Below are positions 18,689 through 26,999 of a DNA stretch of 64,000 nt, one piece after another. The DNA comes from Streptomyces sp. NBC_00582. GTDB lineage: Bacteria; Actinomycetota; Actinomycetes; Streptomycetales; Streptomycetaceae. The stretch is taken from NCBI RefSeq assembly GCF_036345155.1, contig NZ_CP107772.1, positions 9,548,001 to 9,612,000 of the forward strand, given 5' to 3'. The notes under the pieces were generated by a model. It searched no databases. It was not told the origin of the DNA and saw only the letters and a program-made list of their open reading frames with translations. Within the stretch, counting starts at the first letter, position 1; every line of letters starts with the position of its first letter. The position numbers and the translations under genes are program-made.

Positions 18689-18722
18689 TCTTTTCCGCTT
18701 CTCTCTGAGCTAACCTCGCGGT

Positions 18723-19292
18723 GTGACCACTGAAGTGAAACTGAGCCCCAGGGAACGGCTGCTGGAGGCGGCGGCCGCACTCACCTACCGAGACGGTGTC
18801 AACATCGGCGTCGAGGCGCTGTGCAAAGCGGCCGGAGTGTCGAAGCGCTCCATGTACCAGCTGTTCCAGAGCAAGGACGAACTGCTCGCGGCGAGCCTGG
18901 AGCGGCGCACCTCCACCCATGTGGCGGCCCTCCTGCCCGCGGCGGACGACGACCGGCCCCCCAGGGAGCGCATCCTGCACGTCTTCGGGCAGGTGGAATC
19001 GCAGTCGGGCGCCCCCGATTTCTACGGCTGCCCCTTCCTTGCCGCGCAGATCGAGCTCAAGGACCGGAGTCACCCGGCGAGCCGCGTCGCCCATGGGGTC
19101 AAGGAGAACCTGACCGCCTTCTTCCGTGCCGAGGCCGAGCGGGGCGGAGCGAGCGATCCCGGTCTGCTGGCCCGGCAGCTCAGCCTCGTCTTCGACGGTG
19201 GCAGCGCCCGCGCGGGCATCGGAGCTGACGAACTGGCGGGGCTCTTCGCGCCCACGGTGATCACGCTGCTCGACGCGGCGGGTGTGCGCTGA
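18723..19292 (+). CDS. TetR-family transcriptional regulator
   Basis: 189 residues from GTG 18723. The N-terminal helix-turn-helix is clear: RERLLEAAAALTYRDGVNIG, then VEALCKAAGVSKRSMYQLFQ at about residues 10-50. The C-terminal ligand domain (FLAAQIELKDRSHPASRVA..., FFRAEAERGG, QLSLVFDGGSARAG) belongs to the group with a TetR_C-type helical bundle. A near-copy of the AAACCGATCGGTTT palindrome sits in its own promoter, and perfect copies precede the hydrolase/NmrA and reductase/membrane-protein operons. It is therefore the best candidate repressor for all three. The inducer is unknown. Confidence 0.88.
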   Translation: MTTEVKLSPRERLLEAAAALTYRDGVNIGVEALCKAAGVSKRSMYQLFQSKDELLAASLERRTSTHVAALLPAADDDRPPRERILHVFGQVESQSGAPDFYGCPFLAAQIELKDRSHPASRVAHGVKENLTAFFRAEAERGGASDPGLLARQLSLVFDGGSARAGIGADELAGLFAPTVITLLDAAGVR

Positions 19293-19732
19293 CCGATCAC
19301 TACTCGGTCGCAAGCGTGGACCCGGATCATCGGCCGCGGGGGATACGGCGGCATCACCGGCGAACTGGACACTCTGCTCGGACGCCCTGCGCATCCACGA
19401 CGGGGCGTTCTCCGCGATGGACCTCACCGCCCGCCACCCGCGCACCGGAGAACTGCTGTCCGGCCTCGGGCCGCCGGCGCCGGAGTCGGCGAGGGTCGTT
19501 CCTCGCCCGGCTCCAGGCGAACCGCCGTTCCAGGAGCACCCGGACTCGCGAGGCTGAGCACAGTACGCGCACAACGAGGGCGAGCAGGCGTTCTCGGGTC
19601 ACCGGTCTGTACTGCCGGCCGAGCCGGTGCGAGGAAGCGACATCTCACCGACACCGGCCCGGGCCACCAGGCATCAGCGCAGGTCGCGAACGTGGCCTGG
19701 TGCCCACCAACGAGTCCGGTCACACTGCCCGT
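19293..19732. other. Intergenic region, possibly decayed coding sequence
   Basis: Some 440 bases. Plus-strand frames contain protein-like phrases (GRGGYGGITGELDTLLGRPA; RIHDGAFSAMDLTARHPRTG; EYAHNEGEQAFSGH-like), but they switch frame and have no start signals. I do not recognise a family. Confidence 0.4.
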
Positions 19733-20587
19733 ATGACGGGTGAGACGGGTGATCCGGGGCTGTTCACCCCGGCGAGCGTGACATGGCAGATGCACGGCGA
19801 CCCGATGATGTGGGTCGCCGGCATCCGCGCCCTCTATCTCCAGGCGCTCCATCCGCGCGCCGTCCGCGGGGTCATGGAGAACTCCGACTTCCGGCACGAC
19901 GCCTGGGGCCGGCTCATGCGCACCGCGAACTTCGTCGGCACCACGACCTACGGCACCGGCGACGCCGCGGAGAAGGCCGGAGCCCGGGTCCGCAAGATCC
20001 ATCGCCTGCTCACGGCCACCGACCCCGACACCGGCGAGCGCTACCCGGTCGACGAACCCGGCCTGCTGCTGTGGGTCCACTGCGCCGAGATCGACTCGTA
20101 TCTGCACGTCCTGCGCCGCTCCGGCTACCCCCTCACCGACGCCGCCGCCGACCGCTATGTGGCCGAACACCGCGTCAGCGCCCGTCTGGTGGGCCTCGAT
20201 CCCTCGGGCGTGCCCGCCGACCAGGCCGAGATGAAGGCCTACTTCGAGAAGGTACGACCCGAACTCGCCGCCGGAGCGGACGCGCGGGCGGTGGACGACT
20301 TCCTGCTCCGGCCGCCCACCCACCCCCTGCTCGTCCCCGCGCGCACCCTGCTGTGGCGGCGCGTGGCCGACCTGGCCTACGCCTCCCTGCCGCCGTACGC
20401 CCACGCGCTGTACGGCAGACCGGCACCGCGCCCCGCCACCGTCACCCGGCGGTTGCGCGCCACGGGCACCCTGCTGCGCCGTATCCCCGCCCACGTACGC
20501 TGGCAGCTCCCGCCCCAGCACATCCTGCGCGCCATGGCGAGACTGGGCCCCCAGGCCCGTCCCGCACCGCACAAGGTCCCGCTGTAG
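19733..20587 (+). CDS. Oxygenase MpaB-like protein (DUF2236)
   Basis: 284 residues from ATG 19733. The sequence SVTWQMHGDPMMWVAGIRAL, then LYLQALHPRAVRGV, with conserved His residues, and later HCAEIDSYLHVLRRSG, is characteristic of the DUF2236/MpaB family. MpaB is a haem-related oxygenase that cleaves a prenyl side chain in mycophenolic acid synthesis; latex clearing protein Lcp belongs to the same superfamily. Bacterial members are mostly uncharacterised. No signal peptide is evident. It converges on the Nudix gene. Confidence 0.78.
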   Translation: MTGETGDPGLFTPASVTWQMHGDPMMWVAGIRALYLQALHPRAVRGVMENSDFRHDAWGRLMRTANFVGTTTYGTGDAAEKAGARVRKIHRLLTATDPDTGERYPVDEPGLLLWVHCAEIDSYLHVLRRSGYPLTDAAADRYVAEHRVSARLVGLDPSGVPADQAEMKAYFEKVRPELAAGADARAVDDFLLRPPTHPLLVPARTLLWRRVADLAYASLPPYAHALYGRPAPRPATVTRRLRATGTLLRRIPAHVRWQLPPQHILRAMARLGPQARPAPHKVPL

Positions 20588-20597
20588 ACCGTCCGGC

Positions 20598-21431
20598 TCA
20601 GCCCCAGCCCAGCTCCGTGTACGCGCGGCCGGCTCGGATGCCGTCGACCGCCGCCCGCGCGTAGTCGACCATCGGCTCCGGGAGCGCGTCGAGGGGCCAC
20701 CAGTCCCAGCCCAGGCACTTGTCCGGTTCGAGCAGTCGCGGTTCGCCGCCCCAGCGGCGGGCGCGGAACACCAGCTGGATCCGGGGCCGGCGGCGGAAGC
20801 CGTTGTCGATGTGGACGGTGTGCACCAGCTCCACGTCCGCCGGGTCGATCTCCAGCCCCGCCTCCTCCCTGGCCTCCCGCACCAGACAGGTCACGGCCGA
20901 CTCCTGTTCGCAGTGCCCGGCGAGGAAGTGGTGGGTCCGGGGCGCGAAGGCCGCGTCCGGATGGCGCAGCCCGAGCAGGATCCTGCCGTCCTGCTCCAGG
21001 TAGAGATGGACGCCCACGACATGCGGGGCCTCCCGCCGCACGGGCACGCTCCCGTCGCCGCGGTGCAGGGCGAGCACCTCGGCCGCCCAGGGCGCCACGA
21101 CGAGATGCCGGACCGTCGACGCGTCGAAGAAGGCGAACATGATGCCCTCGCCGACCGGGATCCGCGACGGGTCGCCGTCCCAACGGCCCAGGAAGACCGT
21201 GGTGTCCTCGGTGACCGTGAACCGGGTCATCCCCTCGATCACCAGTCCGGTCTCCTCCAGCAGCTCCCGCGCGACCGCCTCCTCCGGCGTCTCGTCCCCC
21301 TCCCGCGCCCCGCCGGGCAGCGACCAGGTGCCCGGATCCCAGATCGGCTTGTAGGCGTCCCGCAGATGCAGCAGATACTGCCCCCGCCCGTTGACCAGGA
21401 GCGCGGCCGTCTGACTCGCCTCGGTGTCCAT
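20598..21431 (-). CDS. Protein with tandem Nudix domains
   Basis: About 277 residues if started at the internal MDTEAS; an in-frame ATG 7 codons upstream (21452) is possible. The first Nudix box is canonical (GAREGDETPEEAVARELLEE, then TGL), with the metal-binding REXXEE. The second domain has LAGHCEQESAVTCLVREARE, then EAGL, which keeps REXXEE but lacks the leading Gly spacing, so it may be weak or altered. Nudix enzymes hydrolyse nucleoside diphosphates linked to other groups. Fused pairs of such domains are not common. Substrate unknown. Confidence 0.82.
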   Translation of the reverse strand: MDTEASQTAALLVNGRGQYLLHLRDAYKPIWDPGTWSLPGGAREGDETPEEAVARELLEETGLVIEGMTRFTVTEDTTVFLGRWDGDPSRIPVGEGIMFAFFDASTVRHLVVAPWAAEVLALHRGDGSVPVRREAPHVVGVHLYLEQDGRILLGLRHPDAAFAPRTHHFLAGHCEQESAVTCLVREAREEAGLEIDPADVELVHTVHIDNGFRRRPRIQLVFRARRWGGEPRLLEPDKCLGWDWWPLDALPEPMVDYARAAVDGIRAGRAYTELGWG

Positions 21432-21481
21432 GGGATCCCCCCTCGTATCCAACCTGCCGTAGATCGTGTTACGAAGAATCC

Positions 21482-23047
21482 ATGCCTGCTCACGAGGGAC
21501 ACCACACCTACGACGCCGTAGTCGTCGGCGGCGGACACAACGGCCTGGTCGCCGCCGCCTACCTGGCCCGGGCCGGACGGTCCGTGCTGGTGCTGGAACG
21601 GCTCGACCACACCGGCGGCGCAGCCGTCTCCACCCGCCCCTTCACCGGTGTGGACGCCCGGCTGTCGCGCTACTCCTACCTGGTCAGCCTGCTCCCGCGG
21701 AAGATCGTGACGGACCTCGGCCTGCGCTTCCGCGTGCAAGGGCGCACGATCTCGTCGTACACCCCCGTCGAGCGCGGCGGACGACCCACGGGACTTCTGG
21801 TGGGCGGGGGAGAGGACCGCACCCGGGAGGCCTTCGCCCGGCTGACGGGCGGGGAGCGGGAGTATACGGCCTGGCAGCGCTTCTACGGCATGACCGGGCG
21901 CCTCGCCCAACGGGTCTTCCCCACGCTCACCGAACCCCTGCCCACCCGGGACGAGCTGCGCCGCCGTATCGACGACGAGGAAGCCTGGCGCGCGCTCTTC
22001 GAGGAACCGATCGGCGCCGCCGTGGAGGCGAACTTCACCGACGACCTGGTACGGGGCGTGGTCCTCACCGACGCCCTCATCGGCACCTTCGCCGACGCCC
22101 ACGACCCCTCCCTCCGGCAGAACCGCTGCTTCCTGTACCACGTCATCGGCGGCGGGACCGGTGCCTGGGACGTGCCCGTCGGCGGGATGGGGGCCCTCAC
22201 CGACGCCCTGGCCGCCGCCGCGCGCGACGCCGGAGCCGTCATCGCCACCGGCCACGAGGCCGTCCGTATCGCCACCGACGGCCACAGCGCCGAGGTCACC
22301 TGGCGCACCGCCGACGGCGAGGGCGTCACCACCGCCCGCCACGTCCTGGTGGGCGCCTCCCCGCAGGCCCTCGCCGCCCTCACCGGCGACAGGCCGCCGG
22401 CCCCCGCCGAGGGTGCCCAGCTCAAGGTGAACATGCTGCTCAAGCGGCTGCCCAGGCTGCGGGACGGCTCGGTCGACCCGCGCGAGGCCTTCGCCGGCAC
22501 CTTCCACATCGCCGAGGGCTACGAGCAGCTCGCCACCGCCCACGCCCAGGCCGCCGCCGGTGAGCTGCCCGCCGCTCCGCCGTCCGAGATCTACTGCCAC
22601 TCCCTGACCGACCCGACGATCCTCGGCCCCGACCTGGTCGCGCGGGGCTACCAGACCCTGACGCTGTTCGGTCTGCACACCCCGGCCCGGCTCTTCGCAC
22701 GTGACCACGACTCCGTCCGCGACGAACTCCTCAAGGCCACCCTCGCCCAGCTCGACGCCCACCTCGCCGAACCGCTGGCCGACTGTCTCGCCCTGGACGC
22801 CGACGGGCGCCCCTGCATCGAGGCGAAGACCCCGCTCGACCTGGAGCGCGACCTCGGGCTGCCCGGCGGCAACATCTTCCACCGCGACCTGTCCTGGCCG
22901 TACGCGGACGAGGCCACCGGCCGCTGGGGCGTGGAGACCGCGCACGCGAACATCCTGCTGTGCGGCGCGGGCGCGGTCCGCGGGGGAGGGGTGAGCGGAG
23001 TGCCGGGGCACAACGCGGCGATGGCGGTTCTGGAGGCCGACCGGTAA
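21482..23047 (+). CDS. FAD-dependent oxidoreductase, phytoene desaturase-like
   Basis: 521 residues. The N-terminus YDAVVVGGGHNGLVAAAYLA has the Rossmann GxGxxG dinucleotide motif, with an acidic residue ending the second strand (VLVLERLDHTGG). The C-terminus (ANILLCGAGAVRGGGVSGVPGHN) is the FAD-contacting end of the NAD(P)/FAD amine-oxidase/phytoene-desaturase superfamily, in the group that includes PYROXD2. Length is normal. No carotenoid genes adjoin it. It is divergent from the Nudix gene, with only 50 bases between. Confidence 0.85.
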   Translation: MPAHEGHHTYDAVVVGGGHNGLVAAAYLARAGRSVLVLERLDHTGGAAVSTRPFTGVDARLSRYSYLVSLLPRKIVTDLGLRFRVQGRTISSYTPVERGGRPTGLLVGGGEDRTREAFARLTGGEREYTAWQRFYGMTGRLAQRVFPTLTEPLPTRDELRRRIDDEEAWRALFEEPIGAAVEANFTDDLVRGVVLTDALIGTFADAHDPSLRQNRCFLYHVIGGGTGAWDVPVGGMGALTDALAAAARDAGAVIATGHEAVRIATDGHSAEVTWRTADGEGVTTARHVLVGASPQALAALTGDRPPAPAEGAQLKVNMLLKRLPRLRDGSVDPREAFAGTFHIAEGYEQLATAHAQAAAGELPAAPPSEIYCHSLTDPTILGPDLVARGYQTLTLFGLHTPARLFARDHDSVRDELLKATLAQLDAHLAEPLADCLALDADGRPCIEAKTPLDLERDLGLPGGNIFHRDLSWPYADEATGRWGVETAHANILLCGAGAVRGGGVSGVPGHNAAMAVLEADR

Positions 23048-23067
23048 GTGCCGCCGAGAGCAGGAAA

Positions 23068-23084
23068 TCTGACGGTCTATCAGA
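23068..23084. promoter_or_regulatory. 17-bp palindromic operator (copy 1)
   Basis: TCTGACGGTCTATCAGA, with arms TCTGA and TCAGA and a 7-base spacer, lies 43 bases before the nitronate monooxygenase-like gene. The flanks (GAAA before, AAAC then CTCTT after) are nearly the same as those of the copy at 31638-31654, so a common regulator is likely. Confidence 0.7.
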
Positions 23085-23126
23085 AAACCTCTTCCGTCGG
23101 CCGGTCCGCTGCGGCATCCTGCGCCC

Positions 23127-24236
23127 ATGCAGACGGAGCTGAGCAATCACCTGGGAGTCGAGCACGCCGTCTTCGGCTTCACGCCGTTCCCCGCCGTGGC
23201 CGCGGCCATCAGCCGCGCCGGCGGCTTCGGCGTGCTCGGCGCGGTCCGCTACACTGCCCCAGACGACCTCAAACGCGACCTCGACTGGATCGAGGCGCAC
23301 GTCGACGGTCGGCCCTACGGGCTCGACGTCGTCATGCCCGCCAAGAAGGTCGAAGGCGTCACCGAGGCCGACGTCGAGGCGATGATCCCCGAGGGGCACC
23401 GGCAGTTCGTCCGGGACACCCTCGCCAAGTACGGAGTCCCGGAGCTGGCCGAGGGCGAGGCGTCCGGCTGGCGGATCACCGGCTGGATGGAGCAGGTCGC
23501 CCGCAGCCAGCTCGACGTCGCCTTCGACTACCCGATCCGGCTGCTCGCCAACGCCCTCGGCTCCCCGCCCGCCGACGTCGTCACCCGCGCCCACGAGCGC
23601 GGCGTGCTGGTCGCCGCGCTCGCCGGGAGCGCCCGGCACGCCCGCAAGCACCAGGAGGCGGGCATCGACGTCGTCGTGGCCCAGGGGTACGAGGCCGGAG
23701 GCCACACCGGTGACATCGCCTCGATGATCCTGACCCCGGAGATCGTGGACGCCGTCGACCCGCTGCCCGTCCTCGCCGCCGGCGGCATCGGCAGCGGCCG
23801 CCAGATCGCCGCCGCCCTCGCGCTGGGCGCCCAGGGCGTCTGGCTCGGCTCCCTCTGGCTGACCACGGCCGAGGCCGATCTGCACTCGCCCGCCCTCACC
23901 CGCAAGCTCCTCGCGGCCGGCTCCGGCGACACGGTCCGCTCCCGCGCCCTCACCGGCAAACCCGCACGTCAGCTCCGCACCGAATGGACCGACGCCTGGG
24001 ACGACCCGCACGGCCCCGGCACCCTCCCCATGCCCCTGCAGGGCCTGCTGGTCGCCGAGGCGGTCTCCCGCATCCAGAAGTACGAGGTCGACCCGCTGCT
24101 CGGCACACCCGTCGGGCAGATCGTCGGCCGGATGAACGAAGTCCGTCCCGTCCAGGCGGTCTTCGACGACCTCACCCGCGGCTTCGAACAGGCCGTGGAC
24201 CGCGTCAACCGCATCGCCGGAAGGAGCGGCCAGTGA
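23127..24236 (+). CDS. Nitronate monooxygenase-like flavoprotein
   Basis: 369 residues forming an FMN-binding TIM barrel. Visible features are the N-terminal SNHLGVEHAVFGFTPFPAVA, VVVAQGYEAGGHTGD (the GG-H-G phosphate region) and VLAAGGIGSGRQIAAALALG, which are hallmarks of the 2-nitropropane dioxygenase/nitronate monooxygenase superfamily. That superfamily also includes enoyl-reductase-like and steroid-pathway oxidoreductases. The stop codon overlaps the GTG of the following CoA ligase (GTGA), so the two are translationally coupled, and a role on a CoA-bound lipid is more likely than nitronate removal. First gene of the operon after the palindromic operator. Confidence 0.8.
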   Translation: MQTELSNHLGVEHAVFGFTPFPAVAAAISRAGGFGVLGAVRYTAPDDLKRDLDWIEAHVDGRPYGLDVVMPAKKVEGVTEADVEAMIPEGHRQFVRDTLAKYGVPELAEGEASGWRITGWMEQVARSQLDVAFDYPIRLLANALGSPPADVVTRAHERGVLVAALAGSARHARKHQEAGIDVVVAQGYEAGGHTGDIASMILTPEIVDAVDPLPVLAAGGIGSGRQIAAALALGAQGVWLGSLWLTTAEADLHSPALTRKLLAAGSGDTVRSRALTGKPARQLRTEWTDAWDDPHGPGTLPMPLQGLLVAEAVSRIQKYEVDPLLGTPVGQIVGRMNEVRPVQAVFDDLTRGFEQAVDRVNRIAGRSGQ

Positions 24237-25792
24237 CGAGCACGAGCACACCCCCCGCGGGCTTCTGGGCCCAGGCCACCGCCGACCCCGACCGTACGGT
24301 CCTGATCGCCCCGGACGGCGAGGAGTGGACCGCCGGACGCCTGCACGCCGCCGCGAACCGGCTGGTGCACGGACTGCGCGCGGCCGGGATGGAACGCGGC
24401 GACGCCTTCGCCGTGGTCCTGCCCAACTCGCCCGAGTTCTTCACCGCCTACCTCGCCGCGACCCAGGCGGGCTTCTATCTCGTCCCGGTCAACCACCACC
24501 TCGTCGGCCCCGAGATCGCCTGGATCGTCTCCGACTCCGGAGCCAAGGTCCTCATCGCCCACGAGCGCTTCGCCGAGGAGTCCCGCCGGGCCGCCGACGA
24601 GGCCGGTCTGCCCACGAGCCACCGGTACGGCGTCGGAGGGGCCGAGGGCTTCCGGCCGTACGCCGAACTCCTCGACGGACAACCGGAGTCGGCCCCCGCG
24701 GGCCGCACCCTCGGCTGGGTCATGAACTACACCTCGGGGACGACGGGCCGCCCGCGCGGCATCCGGCGGCCGCTGCCCGGCAAGCTGCCCGAGGAGTCCT
24801 ACCTGGGCGGCTTCCTGGCCTTCTTCGGCGTCCGGCCGTTCGACGACAACGTCCACCTCGTCTGCTCACCGCTCTACCACACGGCGGTCCTGCAGTTCGC
24901 GGGCTCCTCCCTGCACATCGGGCACCGACTGGTCCTCATGGACAAGTGGACACCCGAGGAGATGCTGCGGCTGATCGACACCTACGACTGCACGCACACG
25001 CACATGGTCCCCACCCAGTTCCACCGGCTCCTGGCCCTGCCCGAGTCCACCCGGCAGGCGTACGACGTCTCCTCCATGCGGCACGCCATCCACGGCGCCG
25101 CGCCCTGCCCGGACCACGTCAAGCGGGCGATGATCGACTGGTGGGGCGAGTGCGTGGAGGAGTACTACGCGGCCAGCGAGGGAGGCGGCGCCTTCGCCAC
25201 CGCCGAGGACTGGCTGAAGAAGCCCGGCACGGTCGGAAAGGCCTGGCCCATCAGCGAGTTGGCGATCTTCGACGACGACGGCAACCGCCTCGCGCCGGGT
25301 GAACTCGGCACCGTCTACATGAAGATGAGCACCGGTGGCTTCGCCTACCACAAGGACGAGGCGAAGACGAGGAAGAACCGCATCGGCGACTTCTTCACCG
25401 TCGGCGACCTCGGCGTCCTCGACGAGGAGGGCTACCTCTTCCTCCGCGACCGCAAGATCGACCTGATCATCTCCGGCGGCGTCAACATCTACCCCGCCGA
25501 GATCGAGTCCGCGCTCCTCGCCCACCCGGCCGTCGCCGACGCCGCCGCCTTCGGCATCCCGCACGACGACTGGGGCGAGGAGGTCAAGGCGGTCGTCGAA
25601 CCGGCCCCCGGCCATGAGCCCGGCCCCGACCTCGCCGCCGCCCTCCTGGCGCACTGCGCCGACCGTCTCGCCGGATACAAGCGCCCCAAGTCCGTCGACT
25701 TCATCACCGAGATGCCCCGCGACCCCAACGGCAAGCTCTACAAACGGCGCCTGCGGGAACCGTACTGGGAGGGGCGGACCCGGCCGGTGTGA
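24233..25792 (+). CDS. Acyl-CoA synthetase (FadD family)
   Basis: 519 residues from GTG 24233, overlapping the previous stop by 4 bases, with AAGGAG upstream. The AMP-binding signature MNYTSGTTGRPRGIRRPLPG, the A5-type YYAASEGGG, the hinge motif DLGVLDEEGYLFLRDRKIDL and the C-terminal catalytic lysine in RDPNGKLYKRRLRE are all present. It activates a carboxylate through an acyl-adenylate to a CoA thioester in the cytoplasm. The context (flavoprotein, further ligases, crotonase, thiolase-like proteins) points to breakdown of a lipid or steroid-like acid. Confidence 0.88.
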   Translation: MTSTSTPPAGFWAQATADPDRTVLIAPDGEEWTAGRLHAAANRLVHGLRAAGMERGDAFAVVLPNSPEFFTAYLAATQAGFYLVPVNHHLVGPEIAWIVSDSGAKVLIAHERFAEESRRAADEAGLPTSHRYGVGGAEGFRPYAELLDGQPESAPAGRTLGWVMNYTSGTTGRPRGIRRPLPGKLPEESYLGGFLAFFGVRPFDDNVHLVCSPLYHTAVLQFAGSSLHIGHRLVLMDKWTPEEMLRLIDTYDCTHTHMVPTQFHRLLALPESTRQAYDVSSMRHAIHGAAPCPDHVKRAMIDWWGECVEEYYAASEGGGAFATAEDWLKKPGTVGKAWPISELAIFDDDGNRLAPGELGTVYMKMSTGGFAYHKDEAKTRKNRIGDFFTVGDLGVLDEEGYLFLRDRKIDLIISGGVNIYPAEIESALLAHPAVADAAAFGIPHDDWGEEVKAVVEPAPGHEPGPDLAAALLAHCADRLAGYKRPKSVDFITEMPRDPNGKLYKRRLREPYWEGRTRPV

Positions 25793-26205
25793 AACTCGGA
25801 GCCCGCCGGACACGACGGGGGAGTGGGCCGTGCCCCGTGCGCAGGGCGGGCGAGTTCGGGCCGGCCGCCGTCATGCTGGCCGCCATGGCCGCCGTACGGC
25901 TCGGTCCGCGCCCGGAGGACGAAGAGCCCCTGTGGGCCGCCCTGGCGCTCGCCGCCGTCATCGCCGGCAGCCTGGCGGTGCGCCGCAGCCGGCCGCTGAC
26001 GGCCCGCGCGGTCGGCACGGCGGGGCTCGCCGTAGAAGCCCTGACGGTGGGGCCCGGCCCGCTGACACCCGTGGCGAACCTCATCGGGGTGTACTCCGTC
26101 GGCCTGTGCGCCACCCCGCCGAGGGCCCGGCTCGGCGCCCTGCTCGTCCTGCCCGGAGTGCCGGCCTACTTCGCGCCGGAGGACCGGCCCGCCTCGGTGC
26201 CCGTC
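25789..26205 (+). pseudogene. N-terminal fragment of a sensor histidine kinase
   Basis: The frame starts at ATGA-like overlap GTGA (25789) and encodes four hydrophobic stretches, including AAVMLAAMAAVRLG, EEPLWAALALAAVIAGSLAV and VANLIGVYSVGLCATPP. This pattern, with RRSRPLTARAVGTAGL, matches the membrane N-terminus of Streptomyces two-component kinases (DUF7134 type). The phospho-acceptor and ATPase domains are missing; after about 26205 the frame loses protein-like composition and an unrelated membrane protein continues in another frame. It therefore looks truncated. Confidence 0.55.
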
Positions 26206-26213
26206 GAAACGAG

Positions 26214-26966
26214 GTGTGGCGTGCCGTACGCCCCGTCGACCGCTACCAGCAACTGCTGTGGGTGTCCTTCGGGCTGCTGGTGTGGGCCGTCGTGTGGATC
26301 CTGCGGCACCTGGCCGACCGCTGGTGGACCCGGGCCGCGGCCGGCCTCGTCGTCTTCAGCTCGGTGACCGAGGCCGTGCTGATCACCGCGCAGCGCTGGC
26401 GCGGCACGGCCTCCCACTTCAGTCAGGCCACCGACACGGACGCCGCGATCCGGGGCCTGATCGGCAACGTCGTCCTGCTGCTGGTCCTCGGTGTGGTGGT
26501 CCTGCTGGTGGCCGCGCTCGTCCGGTTCGAGGGCGGTGCCGCGTCCCGGATCGCCGTGCTCGTGGGGCTCACCGCCGTGCCGGCGGCCCGGGGGATCGGA
26601 CAGCGGATGGCCGCCATCGGCGAGCAGACCTTCGACGACACGGGGCACGTTCCGTACGAGATCCTCTTCGGAGCCGAGGGCAGCGCCGAACTGGCCCACG
26701 CAGTCGGCCCGCACGGGCTGCAACTCCTCGCGGTGCTCGCCATCCTGTGCGAGGCCGGCCGGCTCGGCGGGCGGGCGGCGGTCGCCGTGACGGGCATGGC
26801 GGCCCTCGGCTACAGCGCCTTCTTCGCGGCGATCACCGTCACGGCCTACGACGGACGCGCACCCCTGCACCCCTCCGCGGCCATGGCTGTCCTGCTCGTC
26901 GCAGGACTCCTGACCACGGCGGCGGCCCCATGCGTCGCCTTCGCCCGGGCCGCCCGCCCGACTTGA
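26214..26966 (+). CDS. Polytopic membrane protein, probably 5'-truncated
   Basis: About 250 residues if started at GTG 26214 (VWRAVRPVDRYQQLLWVSFG). Seven or so hydrophobic segments follow, among them LLWVSFGLLVWAVVWILRHL, NVVLLLVLGVVVLLVAALVR, LLAVLAILCEAG and MAVLLVAGLLTTAAAPCVAF. I do not recognise a family. No ribosome binding site is seen, and the upstream sequence is a kinase fragment in another frame, so this may be a remnant joined by deletion. It ends 33 bases before the next CoA ligase. Confidence 0.5.
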   Translation: MWRAVRPVDRYQQLLWVSFGLLVWAVVWILRHLADRWWTRAAAGLVVFSSVTEAVLITAQRWRGTASHFSQATDTDAAIRGLIGNVVLLLVLGVVVLLVAALVRFEGGAASRIAVLVGLTAVPAARGIGQRMAAIGEQTFDDTGHVPYEILFGAEGSAELAHAVGPHGLQLLAVLAILCEAGRLGGRAAVAVTGMAALGYSAFFAAITVTAYDGRAPLHPSAAMAVLLVAGLLTTAAAPCVAFARAARPT

Positions 26967-26999
26967 CCTGCTCCGGTGGCCCGTCGAGGATCATGTGCC

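Noticed and set aside
21482..23047. Carotenoid biosynthesis cluster
   Set aside because: The phytoene-desaturase-like protein has no crtB, crtE or crtY gene beside it and fits the PYROXD2-type group better.
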